The translations under genes and the position numbers were made by a program. Shown piece by piece: positions 33,944-45,775 of a stretch of DNA of 64,000 bases. Each line of letters starts with the position of its first letter. The first letter of the stretch is position 1. Origin of the DNA: Chytridium lagenaria (taxonomy: Eukaryota > Chytridiomycota > Chytridiomycetes > Chytridiales > Chytridiaceae); assembly GCA_025449115.1 (NCBI GenBank), contig JAHLKC010000045.1, forward strand, positions 62,001 through 126,000. Direction: 5' to 3'. The notes beneath the pieces were generated by a model, which was not told the origin of the DNA, did not search any database, and worked only from the letters and a program-made list of their open reading frames with translations.

Positions 33944-36900
33944 TCATGAAACAGGAATGAGGGCTGGATTAATGGTAATGCTCTTAGTGGTATTATCAGT
34001 CTAGGTTTTTATAAGGAGAATTAATACGTAATCAAAATTGCATATTATCAATCATTACCTTGTAAATGCCAACAAGTCGGTCAGCAAGTTCAAACATATT
34101 ATTCCTCAAACTAATGATAATAAACTGCGCGTCCTTCGTCCTCTCCTTGATGTAGTTGGCAACAATAGATACGTTTCTGAAATCCAATGCAGCGTCAATC
34201 TCATCCATAAAGTATATGGGTGTGGGCTTGAAATGATGCAGAGCAAATACAAGCGCCAATGAACTCAACGTCTGAATAAACATAAGTGAACACCAAGGCT
34301 TTTAGGATTAACCTTCTCTCCGCCGGACAAGTTCGCGATATTCTTCCAACTTTTCTTTGGCGGCATTACACTGAAAATGATCCCCTCAGAAAATGGATCC
34401 ATTGTGTCAACAAGCTCCAACTCGGCATTTCCTCCAAGAGTAATCATCTATAAATTGTCAGTATGTTTATGGCGCTCCGGGGCTAACCTGGTACATCTCT
34501 TTTAACTTCTGCGAAATGGCCGTGAACCCATCCATGAATTCATCAAGACGTCTCTTCCGCAAATCATCCAAAGTCGATTTAGCATCATCTCTCCTCTTCG
34601 TAACTTCTTCAAGGTCTGCGGCTCGTTTTAAATAAATGTCATGTTTTTGCCTGTATTCCACGAGAACACTCAAGTTAGGCGTCATCTTATTGAGCCGATC
34701 TGTAACATTTTAGTCTAAGCACGTGGAAAATTTCTACCTTGAGTATCCTTGATATCCTTTTCGAGAATTGCGGAGTCGAAATCCTCAAGATCCTCTTCAG
34801 TAAACGTTGGCAGAACAGTGTCAGAATCTTCGTTCTCAAACCTAAAAGATAATGAGATATAGTCAAGTATGAGATTTACCCAGTAGTCTGTAACTGCAGC
34901 TTTTTCAAACGGTTCTCAGTATGGCTCAGCTCCTTTTCGACGTCCTTCAATTTTTTCGTGTACGCCTCAATCTCAGACGTTAATGATCGCTAATATCAAC
35001 AGCATGAGCTACCAAACAGCTTCCGATATCAAACCTCAAGAGCCCTGAACTTGCTAATCGCCTCTGACATATCTTCCTGCTGCTTCTTAACTTTAGTCAA
35101 TAACCGCTCTTGAGTTTCATACTCCTAGAAGTTTACTTGTCAATTAACTAAGCCATTAATAATGTCTTTACCTCCTTAATCTTCAGCAAATCCTTCCTAA
35201 TTTTAAAGTCATCCTCCGCGACATCTTTTAACGCCTCCATAATCCCCCCCAACTCCTCCTCAATCCCCATAAGCTCCTTCTCTTTATTCGCCACAGAGGT
35301 CGTGATCTTCTTAATACTCTTCTCCCTTGTCGTCCTCTCCACCTGTAAATTAATCAGGCGTTCCCCGCAAAGCTCAATCTCTTGCATGATCCCATCCACC
35401 TTCGCCTTCTGACTACGTAGCTTCACACCACCGGCTTGAAGTATCTTCTCCTGAAGTTGAGCGATCTGCGCTTCAACCTTTAATGCAGACTTCTTTAGAT
35501 CTTCCAGCTGATCCGTCTCAGACGTGATAGCTCCACGTAATCGGTCCATGCGTGCAAGCTCGTCTTTTGTCAGCTTCCGAACCGAGCTCCTACATAAAGG
35601 GATTGTTTAGTTTTAAAGCCAAAAATTGAAAAAACATACTTTGCGTTACTCTTCTCCGCTTTCGCTTGCTCCAACTGTTGCGTTACAGACGCCACCTCCA
35701 TCTCCAACTTCGAAATCTCTGACTCAATACGCGGAATTTCCGCGTTAAAAGCCGCCATCAATTTCTCTAGGTTTTTTTTAGTCGAAAGGAGCTCATTCAA
35801 CTCCTCCTCCATTTGAGAGATCTCCTTTTCGGCATCCGCAATAACCTTTGGCGAAACGACATCCGCCGACAAAAAGGTGCTGCTCATACCTCCTCGTTGA
35901 GGGCGGCTTCCACCACCACTCAATGTTCCAGAGATATCAATAAGATTACCTCCAACCGTGACTACCCTGAACCTTTTCTTGCCATATGCAATCTTGTTTG
36001 CAGTCTCCAGATCATCCGTAACAAGAGTGTCTTGCAAAGCATGGTAAAACACCTTGGCAAACTTTCTATCTTTGATTTTAATCAAATCAAATAGACGTTT
36101 GGAGTCAGCAGGCGTGTCGATAGGTGATGTATCGTATGCCCGAATCTTATCCAAGCACAGAAAGGTCGCCCGACCCAAGTTATTTTTCTTTAGGTAGGCA
36201 AGACACGCTTCACCACTTTTAACTGTCTCAACGACAATGCTGTTTTAAAGACCCACAGGCAGTTGTCACAGCCACATCGAATCTCTCATCAATGACACCA
36301 AGATCTCCAAGTCGTCCCTAAAAAGCATCAGAAGGGCTAATACATAAAAGAAGTTGTATTTACACAAATTCCGTTGACTTGCCCAGATTCCTTTAAGTTC
36401 ATAATTTCAGAAAGAACTTTACCGCGCGACATAAAGCTCTGTCGCTGTTCTCGAAGATCTGAAAGCTTCTTACGACTTGCTTGTAGGGAGGATCGAAGAC
36501 TTTCTTCTGAATTCAAAGCCTGAAACCTATCAGAAAAAAGTATAGTATAGCGACCTACAGCAATCTGCTTTTGAATCTCCTCGTATTTTGGCTTAGTTGA
36601 CCTAAGGTTCTTTTTTTGTTCACTAAGCAAACCAATCTAAGCCGTGTTAGCATGGCGTATGCCAGAAAGTCATACCTTTTCCTGGAGCGCAGCAGTAAAT
36701 CCCTCAATACGTTCTTCCGCCTCTTTTATCGTTTTATCAGACAAACTCGCTCGCTGCTCCAAAAGCGCCAACTCCGACTCTGCAACTTCAATCCCTGATT
36801 TCTTTGCGTTAATTTTCTCGGTCCAGGGCTCCAACTCTTGCTGCTTTTTAGCAATCTCCAATTTAAATCCCTCGGTTTTCCCTAATACCGCTTATAAGAA

Positions 36901-38430
36901 CCACTTTCACGTAATATTTTACCTTTCAAGCTATCCGCAATCGCTTGTAACTCCTTTTCTTCCTCATTCTGCCGAGTCTTTAGGTTCTCCAACTCTAGAT
37001 TTGCCTTTCTGGTATCTCCCTCAAAATTTGCAAGCCATGACTTGCTTTCGGACAACGAAAACTGTTCCTGTTGAATGGTTTTTGAGAGCTTTTTCTGCTT
37101 TGTCTTCAAATGTTTGTCTTTTCTTTAAGTTCGATTTCAGTTTTTTCGTTCTTGTTCAATGCATTTTGGTAGGATTCTGCTTGCTTTGCAACTTTCTATA
37201 AATCTTTAAGTACATATTGTCGGAAAAAAGTCTTACGTCATAATCAACAGATATTTTTTTGCATTCCTTTTCGAGTATTTCCATCTCTGTAAGCATACCC
37301 GAGGAACTCGCTCTTTCCTCTTTCAACTTCACTCCAAATGCCTCCTACTTAATTTAATACATATAAAAACTACATTTGCTCATACCAGATTAGTTTTTAA
37401 TTCATCGAATTCATGAACGAGATCCCACTTTTGTATCTGATACAACTTATTCTTTTTCTGACAAACGACATTTTCCAACGAAATAAACTCCTCCGCCTCT
37501 TGTTTTCTCGGCTACATACATTGTGAACTGTCGGAAAAAATAAAGTCTTACCTCAAGAGCATTCTTATCCTTTTCAACAATCTTTAATCGATTCAACTTC
37601 TCCTCCCGTTCTTCATTACATTGATCCAGAAGAGTATTTGCTTCGTCAATCTTGACCTTATATTTGGTGGTTCCAATGATATCCTCAAGGTATTCCAGAA
37701 GACCGTCTTCATGCTCAGTTTGACCTTTGGGTTTCATCAACGAGATAGATTCAACTTCACCCTAAAAAATCAGACGTCATGGTAAGATGCTACGATCACC
37801 TGAAGAATCAAAAACCGCTTATGGTCCAAGTCAACTCCTTTTCCTTTCAACAACGCGGTGACTTCCGTAAAAGAGCTCGTCCGTCCGTTAATTCTGTACG
37901 TACTTTTGTCAACTTTTGCTTTTTCGACGGTCCGGGAGACTATAAGCTGAGTTCTATCAACAGTTGTGTATTCTTGCGTTCCAGGCTAATCAAATTAAAA
38001 AAGGAGAATCACTTTAAGTTTACTTTATCAATAATTTCGACAAAATGCACTTCGACTCCGCAGCTATCCAGGTTCTCGTGCCCGACGGAATTGTGAATCA
38101 AGTCTGACAGCCTATCCTGTCTCATCTTCTTCGCCTTAAATCCAAAAACAAATAACAAGGCATCGATAACATTAGACTTCCCAGAACCATTCGGCCCAAC
38201 GATTGAGCTGAACGACTGCATGATGGGGTTTAGAAGTGTCGTCCTCACGCCTTTCAAACCTTGTGGAAGGGTCCAATCTCAACTGTGCCTGCATAAGATT
38301 TGAAGTTCCTCAACACCAACTTTTCGATGATAAGTCGTTGCTTTGGGACATACGGTTCCGCTTTTATGTTTGCGGGTGTCGACAGACGTCGTGCTTTTGC
38401 ATCAAGGGGTGGCTCCACTGCCGTCAACAT
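33944..38430 (-). CDS. SMC4: Condensin subunit SMC4
   Basis: Chromosome-structure ATPase that pairs with SMC2 in condensin. ATG 38430 precedes KQRLIIEKLVLRNFKSYAG; the Walker A GPNGSGKSN lies at about 38180-38210 and KKMRQDRLSDLIHNS follows, diagnostic of SMC4. Long coiled coils flank the hinge (GRATFLCLDKI, then RVVTVGGNLIDISGTLSGGG, about 35890-36180). The C-terminal head has the signature NLSGGEK (about 34330), Walker B IYFMDEIDAALDFRNVSIVA and a D-loop, ending NPALIPVS at 33944. About twenty introns of 40-60 nt fit the frame and no frame break was noticed. It starts only 93 bp from centrin on the other strand. Confidence 0.96.
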
Positions 38431-38523
38431 GGTGAAAAGTCCGGATAGATATCGGACTACTGCCTTCGAAATGTTGGTGTAGCACAGGCTGTTGCTGAAA
38501 AAATCACCTCCTTTGCCAACATT
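38431..38523. promoter_or_regulatory. 93-bp divergent promoter of SMC4 and centrin
   Basis: Only 93 bp separate the two start codons, so both genes must share this sequence for transcription or use overlapping 5' UTRs. Co-expression around mitosis is plausible but inferred. Confidence 0.6.
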
Positions 38524-39159
38524 ATGTCCCTACTCTACAACCCCAAGCAGAAGCGGCGGCTCACTCGGCCAGAGCTGACCGAGGAGCAGAAGTTGGAGAT
38601 AAAGGAGGCATTTGACCTCTTTGATACTGATAAAGATTCGGCATTGGATTACCATGAGCTTAAGGTTTGTGGGCACCGCTTGTGTTTGACTTACAGTTGA
38701 CGCATTGCAGGTCGCAATGAGGGCACTGGGCTTTGAGGTTAAAAAAGCCGAAGTCCTTAAGATTCTTCGGGATTTTGACAAAAATGGACAAGGACTTATC
38801 GAGTTCGATGATTTTAACAAAGTCAGTAAGTATCTCTTGTCAAGTGAAACAAAGCCCGCTCATGTCTTCATAGTGACCGAGAAGATTCTTGATAGAGATC
38901 CGTTAGAGGAAATTCGGAAAGCGTTTCAGCTGTTTGACGATGATGGTACTGGACGTATCACTTTAAGGAATTTGAGGAGAGTTGCAAAGGAAATTGGGGA
39001 GAACTTGGACGATGAAGAGTTACAGGCGATGATTGATGAGTTTGATTTGGACCAGGACGGAGAAAGTAAGTGACGCTGGCGGCGTGGAAATGTTTTGGCT
39101 AACTTATTTAAGTTAACGAGCAGGAATTTATTTCCATCATGACCGATTCGAATGAATGA
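38524..39159 (+). CDS. Centrin (EF-hand centriole/basal-body protein)
   Basis: Calcium-binding protein of centrioles, basal bodies or the spindle pole body. ATG 38524; four EF-hands are visible. The first loop reads [12 protein letters not shown] and the second [12 protein letters not shown]; the third is [12 protein letters not shown] and the fourth DLDQDGEINEQE, ending [10 protein letters not shown] at 39159. [20 protein letters not shown] is typical of centrins. Introns split it after KVAMRALGF's Lys, after N-K-V and inside the fourth EF-hand. Length of about 170 residues is normal. Confidence 0.95.
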
Positions 39160-39329
39160 ACATAACCGCTTTGTCCAATCTGCTTCAATTCTGCAAAAAC
39201 GACATGCACCATACCGCCTATGCCACTTCCCCTGTTTTGTATGAGCTAGTTCAAATATATATGTATGTAGTAACCCTTTATTTGATGTCAAACACTATCC
39301 GGAAAACTATGCGGAAAACATTATCTGCT

Positions 39330-42300
39330 TCACTTTATAGAGGCCGCTTTCAGGCTGGGAGCCTTCACCAATCCCTTCGCAGTCTCAAAGGGTACACCCT
39401 TCCAGACCGCGACAAGGTCGTCGCGCGTGATGAAGTCAGGTTGGAGAGTCTCGAAAATCTTCTTCTTGGGGTTAAGCTGCTCATCGGGTGTACCCTCATG
39501 TCCCTTGAAGAAAACACGGTCGCCAGGCTTGCTACCAGCGGGGGGAATAAGGAATTCGACCTTGGTGTGGTCACTGTTGGAGGCACAGAGTACCATTGCG
39601 TGAGACTTGACACCGCGCATACTTTATGACGGATTTGCGGAAAGATGACGGTAAGTGGTTAAATACAATGGCAGAAGCAAAAAAGAAAAAAAAGAAAAAG
39701 AAAAAGGAAAAGAAAACACTTACGCAGCGGGTTTAAGGTTCTTAAGAACCAGAATTGTCTTGTTCTTCATCTCATCCTCCGTCATAAACTTGACTAGTCC
39801 AGAAACAACGGTCCTGGGCTCAGCCTCACCAACATCAATTTTCTCAACGTAAAGAGAGTCGGCATCAGGGTGCCTGGCAACCTCAAGAATCTTTCCAACG
39901 ACTATGTCAAGTTTGGAGATAAGACTTGCTTCACCCGCGTCGGCGGGTGCCTCAGCGGCAGCTTTCTTCTCCTTCTTCTTGTCGACCTTAGCGGAACCGT
40001 CGGCGAGAGCCTCACCTTTGACGGGCTTTGCATCTTTCTTCGCGTCTTTACCATTAGTTGCCGCAGGCTCAGCAAATAGGACCACCTTGTCGCCGTACAC
40101 GGGAGCGACGCTGTACATTTTACATGCATCCTCAGGTTTAATCTTTGGAAGGTCACCATAAAGCCTCGCACTCTTGTACATATTGATCGTAGTGCTGGAG
40201 GATGCAGCAGGTGTAGCTGCGGCTGCAGCCTTCTCTTCCTTGGCCTGCTTCTTCTTACTAGAGCTTCCTCCGGACGACCCAGTCTTAACCTCTGCGGGAG
40301 CAGCATCACTTGCAGACTTTGATGCAATAGACGAGACCTTTCCATCAGGAATGCTGATAACCTTTATAGGCTTCGACGGTTTCGCCGCATCATACGCATC
40401 ATCAACAATGTAGTAACCCTTACGTTCAAGCTGGATGATGTCTCCCTTCTTAGCGAATCGAAGGTTACCGTCACCCCATGCCTCAGTCTGGAACTCAGAG
40501 ACAGCCGTAACGAAATCCTCAACCTTGTCGTCGTCCTCGAGCTTCTTCTTAGTAATAAGGTAATCGTAGTCCATCAAGAGAACGCGGGTAGGTGTAAGGT
40601 CCTTGTTCTCTTCGGGAATTCCACGAGCAAGCCAAGTAAGCTTCTTCTTGGTCTTCTTAAAGTCACCACTGAGATTCAATCTGATGACGATTTCACCGAT
40701 GAAAGAATGGTCAGAGCTCCAGTCAATCTTCTCAATGATCACGTTGCCCCAGTCCATTAGGGTGACCTTTTTCATATCCTTTTAGCAAAATATCCGCAAC
40801 AAAAGTAACAAACTAAATGACTATACCTCTTCTCCAACTTCGAGATCCTTAGCATCTGCAAACTCAAGGTAAAGCTCGGGGGAGAAAAGAGTGTTCTTGT
40901 TACCAAGTTCAGGGTTCTTCTTGTGCTTAGCAATCTCCTGCTTGTATGCCTTAAAGGTATCTGAGGACGCAACAGTCACCTTGGCGCTACGGATATAGAA
41001 AATTAAAACGAGATCGAAAATAAAATTAGAACTTACATCTTCTCTCGCACGAGGGCAACGTGCCTAGGAGCGACAGGGTCAATAATCTTCTTGTTAAGAG
41101 CCCAGATTTTGTCCCATTCCAGCTCTAAAGTGCGCTGCGAGGCTCCTTGCATAAGAATGTACTCACGAAGTGCCTGAATAGTCATACCCCTACGCCTAAT
41201 ACCACGTACAGTAGGGAAACGAGGGTCATCCCATCCAGGAACAAGACCCTTCTCAACGAACCAAGTAAGCTTACGCTTAGAAAGTAATGTGTAGACAAAA
41301 CTGATTCTACTAAAGTCCCAAATGTGCACCCAACGAAGTTCCAAAGCGCGCAAAAACCACTCGTACTGAGGATTTCTGTCCCTGTACTCAATAGTCCTAA
41401 GAGCGTGTGTGACACCTTCAATAGAGTCGACGACGGGGCAGGCAAAGTCGTAGGTAGGGTAAACCTTCCACTTGGATCCAGTCCTGTGGTGCTTCTCTAG
41501 GTTGCAACGGTAAATCACGGGATCCCGCATAGTTCCGTTCTTGTCCTGCATGTTAATCTTTGCCCTCAAACAGTTCTTCAATCCCACAGGAGACCCTTTA
41601 GTCATCTCGCTGAAGCGATGGAGGTTCTCCTCAACGGAAAGGTCGCGGTTTTTGGAATTGATGAGGTTCATACGCTCCTCTCTCATCTACCAAAGAGGTC
41701 AGAAAAGCAGGTTTTTTACGTTCAAAATCACCAGCTCTTGATTTGAGTCATCGCAGAAAGCAAGACCCTTCTTTATAAGCTTAATTGCAAGTTCGTAAAG
41801 CGTGTCGAAGTGGTCAGAAGTATGTGATACAATATCGGGTTTGATTCCAATAAGGGTCAAGTCCTCCTGAATGCTCTCCTCGAACTCAACTTTCTCCTTA
41901 CTAGGGTTGGTGTCATCGAATCGGACAATCATCTTGCCCTCGTACTTGCGGGCAAAATACTCATTGAGTAAAGCCGCCTTCGCATGACCAATATGCAAGT
42001 AACCACTAGGCTCGGGAGGAAACCTTGTTACGACCTTTCCGATAGCAGCGTCCTTCAATCCAATCTCAAAAGAACCTTGGTCCTTGTTCGACTAGATAAA
42101 AGCGAAAATAAGACCTCAAAATTGTACTATTGCAAACCTTGTTAGCCGTGTTCTTGGCCTTCTCCACATCGGCAACCGCGCTAATAACGTAATCCAAAGA
42201 CTCCAGGTAGTTGAACCACCTCGTCACGTACACTCCAATGTCACCTCCAGCCTTGATTTGTTTGGTGAAGACGGGGATTGCTACATATCATGCATGTTAG

Positions 42301-42901
42301 GAACGATCCAGTAATAACCATATTACATTTTAGAGCACCCCAGCATGCAAGGTCAGCAAGCGACACACTGTATCCAACCAAGAATGACCTCATCTCAGGT
42401 GGGAATCCAAGGTAGAGAAAGCATTGGCCAAAGGCTTGAATCCAGCATCCGGAGACAGATTGTCCTGGCAAAAGTCCAACCAATGGTCGATTTGAGTCAT
42501 CTTCATGGCATCCGCTGCTCCCAATTGCTTGGCAGTCTCCGAATCCAGTCTAAAGAGGTACCTCAAGACAGGGTTGACACCAGCAAGGGTCAAACTGAAT
42601 GAAGATGGTTTAGCTCATGCATCAGCAATGCATCAGTATGTTTCACCTTGGCCCAGATCCTCCACTCTGAGAAGGTCCAGTGACCTCAACGGTCTTTCCA
42701 TCCAGCGACTCAAAAGAGACATTAAGCTTTAAACGGTTTGCCAATGCAACAACACCTGGAATTCGCGGACTATCAGCATCGTCTCCAGATAAAAACGCGA
42801 AAAGGATGTCGTGTTTGATACTCACTGTAAGGTGCGATGACAGGCTTCTGCGCAACAATGAGCTTGACGGCCTGTAACGGCGAGGCCACTTTGTTCGCCA
42901 T
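39330..42901 (-). CDS. Glutamyl-tRNA synthetase fused to EMAPII/Arc1p-type tRNA-binding domain
   Basis: Cytosolic enzyme charging tRNA-Glu. From ATG 42901 an N-terminal GST-like domain ([16 protein letters not shown], about 42240-42890) precedes the class I catalytic core: [20 protein letters not shown] with [26 protein letters not shown] [19 protein letters not shown], and [11 protein letters not shown] as the KMSKS loop. The anticodon-binding beta barrels follow, then a Lys/Ala/Ser linker (about 39990-40330), and a C-terminal OB-fold EMAPII domain: [43 protein letters not shown] and PGDRVFFKG, ending at 39330. GluRS features such as the [18 protein letters not shown] block distinguish it from GlnRS only partly; the overall match is to the GluRS part of EPRS. 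No prolyl domain is present. Confidence 0.9.
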
Positions 42902-43053
42902 GCCAAAGTTGTAATAAGTGAGTTTTTCAAGGGAAAAAAAAAAACAGAAAAGACCCGATTTTTATTTTATTTGATACAAAAGCAAAGATTTCGATGAAAC
43001 GACAAAGCCATAAGTGCAAAGGCAGTATAAATCGATTCATGTGAAATGACATT

Positions 43054-44209
43054 CTAGACGTATTGGTAGTTGGCGTAGCTGTTATTGTTGAAGCAATTTG
43101 AGGTTACTTAAGGTCACAAGAGGAAAACGATCTCCAAAGTATTAATTACAACTCACCCATATTGGATCTTGTCTCGGTTGATCCTCCAGGCTAATAAATG
43201 AAACGAAGGCTTTAGCACATTCAAACACTACGGAAAATGATTTATCAGCAATCAATCACCTTCATTGAGCAAGCTCTGGCTCGCACGATCTCTTTGCGCG
43301 ATTTTGATAAAGAGGACGAGAGAAAAGATGATGCCGACAAATTCAATCACACCCATCGCTACGCCAGCACCACCAATGGTGCTGAGGGACTGCTTCATGG
43401 TGTCAATGACGGAGTTGTAGCAAGGACGAGGCCATCCATTAACGGCAGCGCAATTGGCGGGAATCGCGTACGAGTCGATGCTCCTAAATCCGCAGCATTG
43501 GAACTGATGAACAAAATTTGAAAGGTACTGGTCAGCATATGTGAAAAGGCTATATTTAATTAATACTTACGTATTTCTGGACTGTGACAATGGAGTTTTG
43601 CGCAGAAGTGCTGTTGGCGGTAGCGGCAGTGACCCATTGATCTTCAATCAAACCCGTCACCTGAAAAGAGTAAACGGTTCAGTTTTCTTGTTCAATTTAT
43701 ATTCACGATCATACCGCATCTCGCTTGACATAGGCTGCGATTCCAACGCTGAGCTCCAATACCACCAAGATGCAAAGGAGCGCGAAGTAAGTCTTGAGGA
43801 GCATACCCTTCTCGTTGGCCGCACCAAAGCAACCAAGGAAGGAGATAACAGTTACAAAGCAACCGATGACGATGGCAGCAACGGCAGTAGCGATTGACCA
43901 GTTGACTAAGGAATTTGAGTTTTAGAATACTGGTTAAGATTCGACCCAACTAATTTTGACACTTACCAAGGTCTCCTTGGCGCTCACTTGTAGCGTGAAG
44001 GTAAGACCCACCACCAATAAGTATGATACCAGCAAGCTTTTAGAACTAAGTTAGTCCAAATCCCTCTGAGTATCTCCTCAAAGATTGTTTTTTACCAAGG
44101 ACAAGAAGTTGATAAAGAGCAGCATGTTCTTGACAACCATGAAACCACTGGACGACCAGAAGGTCTCCTTGTTGAAGCTAAAGGTCGTGATGCGGGAAAG
44201 GAACGGCAT
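43054..44209 (-). CDS. Tetraspanin
   Basis: Four-pass membrane organiser protein. ATG 44209 leads to TM1 (VVKNMLLFINFLSLLAGIIL), then NWSIATAVAAIVIGCFVTVI and LLKTYFALLCILVVLELSVG as TM2-TM3, a large extracellular loop containing the FQCCGF (CCG) motif and further cysteines (NCAAVNGWPRPCYN), and TM4 (GVAMGVIEFVGIIFSLVL). A short cytosolic tail ends YGYANYQYV at 43054 after two small 3' introns. The loop is short but has the expected cysteine pattern. It lies between GluRS and OXR1, all on the minus strand, with 150-220 bp gaps. Confidence 0.88.
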
Positions 44210-44433
44210 ATTCGACGATGGATGATGAGACGTTGAAGGAATTATGGACGACGCCTTCTGAAGAGCAATTGTTGGTTTTAGATATTCCAAACTCTCGAAA
44301 ACAAAGGGGATTGTCAGATCTTCCAATTGCCATTCTTTCCTCAAAACAAGGGTGATTGGAGCAAGCGACCCAAAGTGAATTATGTCTTCCCTTACAGAAA
44401 CGAAAATGAAAGTATTTTATTCGCATAGTTATA

Positions 44434-45723
44434 TCACATCTCAAAAGAATACACCTCGAGCGAAGATATATGGAAATCGGCAGAGGTCGAAAGCCTCTCA
44501 TTTTGAAAGGTCTGGCAAGGCTCACTGTGTCCGTGGTCCAGATCTTCAGATAACCATAGTCCAAAGCGCCCCTCTCCACCACCAAACGCGACAAAGTGGG
44601 GTTCACATAAGATAAGGTATTCGTTGATGCCGGATGCCTTAAACACCGATACGTCGCCACTGGGTTGTCTTGACCAAAGAAAACTACAGAAAGGAGAAGA
44701 AATGAAACTTAGTACATGACTAATAATACATATATAATGCAGATAAGCTCTAACCATGATCCATTCCCGTAAAACCCCGTTCTCACGTGCAAAGGTTCAC
44801 TCGCAAAGGCGCCAAACACACGCCCTCTGTATCTTTTAAAACAATGAGAGCAGGACTTTTCTCATTCTCGCAATTTCGATACATGGTTTGCATGCTAATT
44901 CCATGTCTGTCCAGACTATATGTAAGCTTCCAGGTACTAGCTTCCCGCAGTAGGGGTGGAAGATGAGGCCGTATCTACAACTATCTTAGTCTAATTTTAC
45001 ATTGAAACTTTACCAGCTCTGCCAACATGGGATTGATAAGAATAGGGGGGGCGTTCTTGACTTCCTTTCCCACATTAAAAGTAATTGGCGGCCTGTGGCC
45101 GGCGATAACATCGCCATCTGTTCCATCATCGTCGGCCTCCCAAAATACCTGTGCGCTAGGATCACGTTTGTGAGAGGGCGATTTCTCGGTTGGGGAGGAT
45201 AACCCCACAAGGTTTCCAAACATTCCACGAGCGAAGAAGTTTGCGCAGCCACTAAAGAGGAGGTCTGAGCTGCCACGCTTGAGAGGTTTGGAAGGTTGAA
45301 GCTCATCCGACGCTGTACTGACGGAGTTTTTGGTCGTGCATCATGAGGTTTACCCGAATCTGGGCTTTGTTCGTCTACGGATTGTTTGGCATCAGCTTCT
45401 GTTGCAACACCGACTGCTGGCAACAGAGGATCATGCTCCTTCCCTTCCTCCATGCCTGATCCAACGTACGACAGGATTTCCCAGAAGAATCCACCCAAGG
45501 ATGCTGGGGGTTGTCCTTCTTGGCCATGGAATGCCTGTGCACCTCCGAATGCTGGTGTTGTTTCTGTGGTCGTAGTGGTATCCTGAATATCGTGAGCAGT
45601 AGAGATGCTCACGTCAACGGGGGTAGCTACAGATGAATTTAGAGGCATCGTTGCTTCTTCAACGGATGGAATGGCGTCCTGTACCGCGGGGGATGCCGCG
45701 TTGCTGCCCTTTCCGTCCTCCAT
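44434..45723 (-). CDS. OXR1-type TLDc-domain protein
   Basis: Oxidation resistance 1 family; TLDc proteins bind and regulate the V-ATPase and protect against oxidative stress. ATG 45723 opens an acidic, Ser/Thr/Pro-rich leader of about 200 residues. The C-terminal TLDc domain reads ASTWKLTYSLDRHGISMQTM, SEPLHVRTGFYGNG, FKASGINEYLILCEPHFVAF and GGGEGRFGLWLSEDL, ending with a short C-terminal strand (ISSLEVYSFEM) at 44434. The frame shifts near 45250, where SSLV must pass to GMFGNLVGL, probably one base missing in a T run. It starts 52 bp from SQS1 on the opposite strand. Confidence 0.88.
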
Positions 45724-45775
45724 CTTGTGTAAAACCTTGACTCTAATTTTCAAAATTCACTGCACAATTGAAGGA
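45724..45775. promoter_or_regulatory. 52-bp divergent promoter of OXR1 and SQS1
   Basis: The two start codons are separated by 52 bp, the shortest divergent pair in the window. Transcripts must have tiny leaders or overlapping starts. Confidence 0.55.

Noticed and set aside
39902..40345. Arg/Leu/Gln-rich frame on the minus strand
   Set aside because: Out-of-frame shadow of the Lys/Ala linker of the GluRS fusion.
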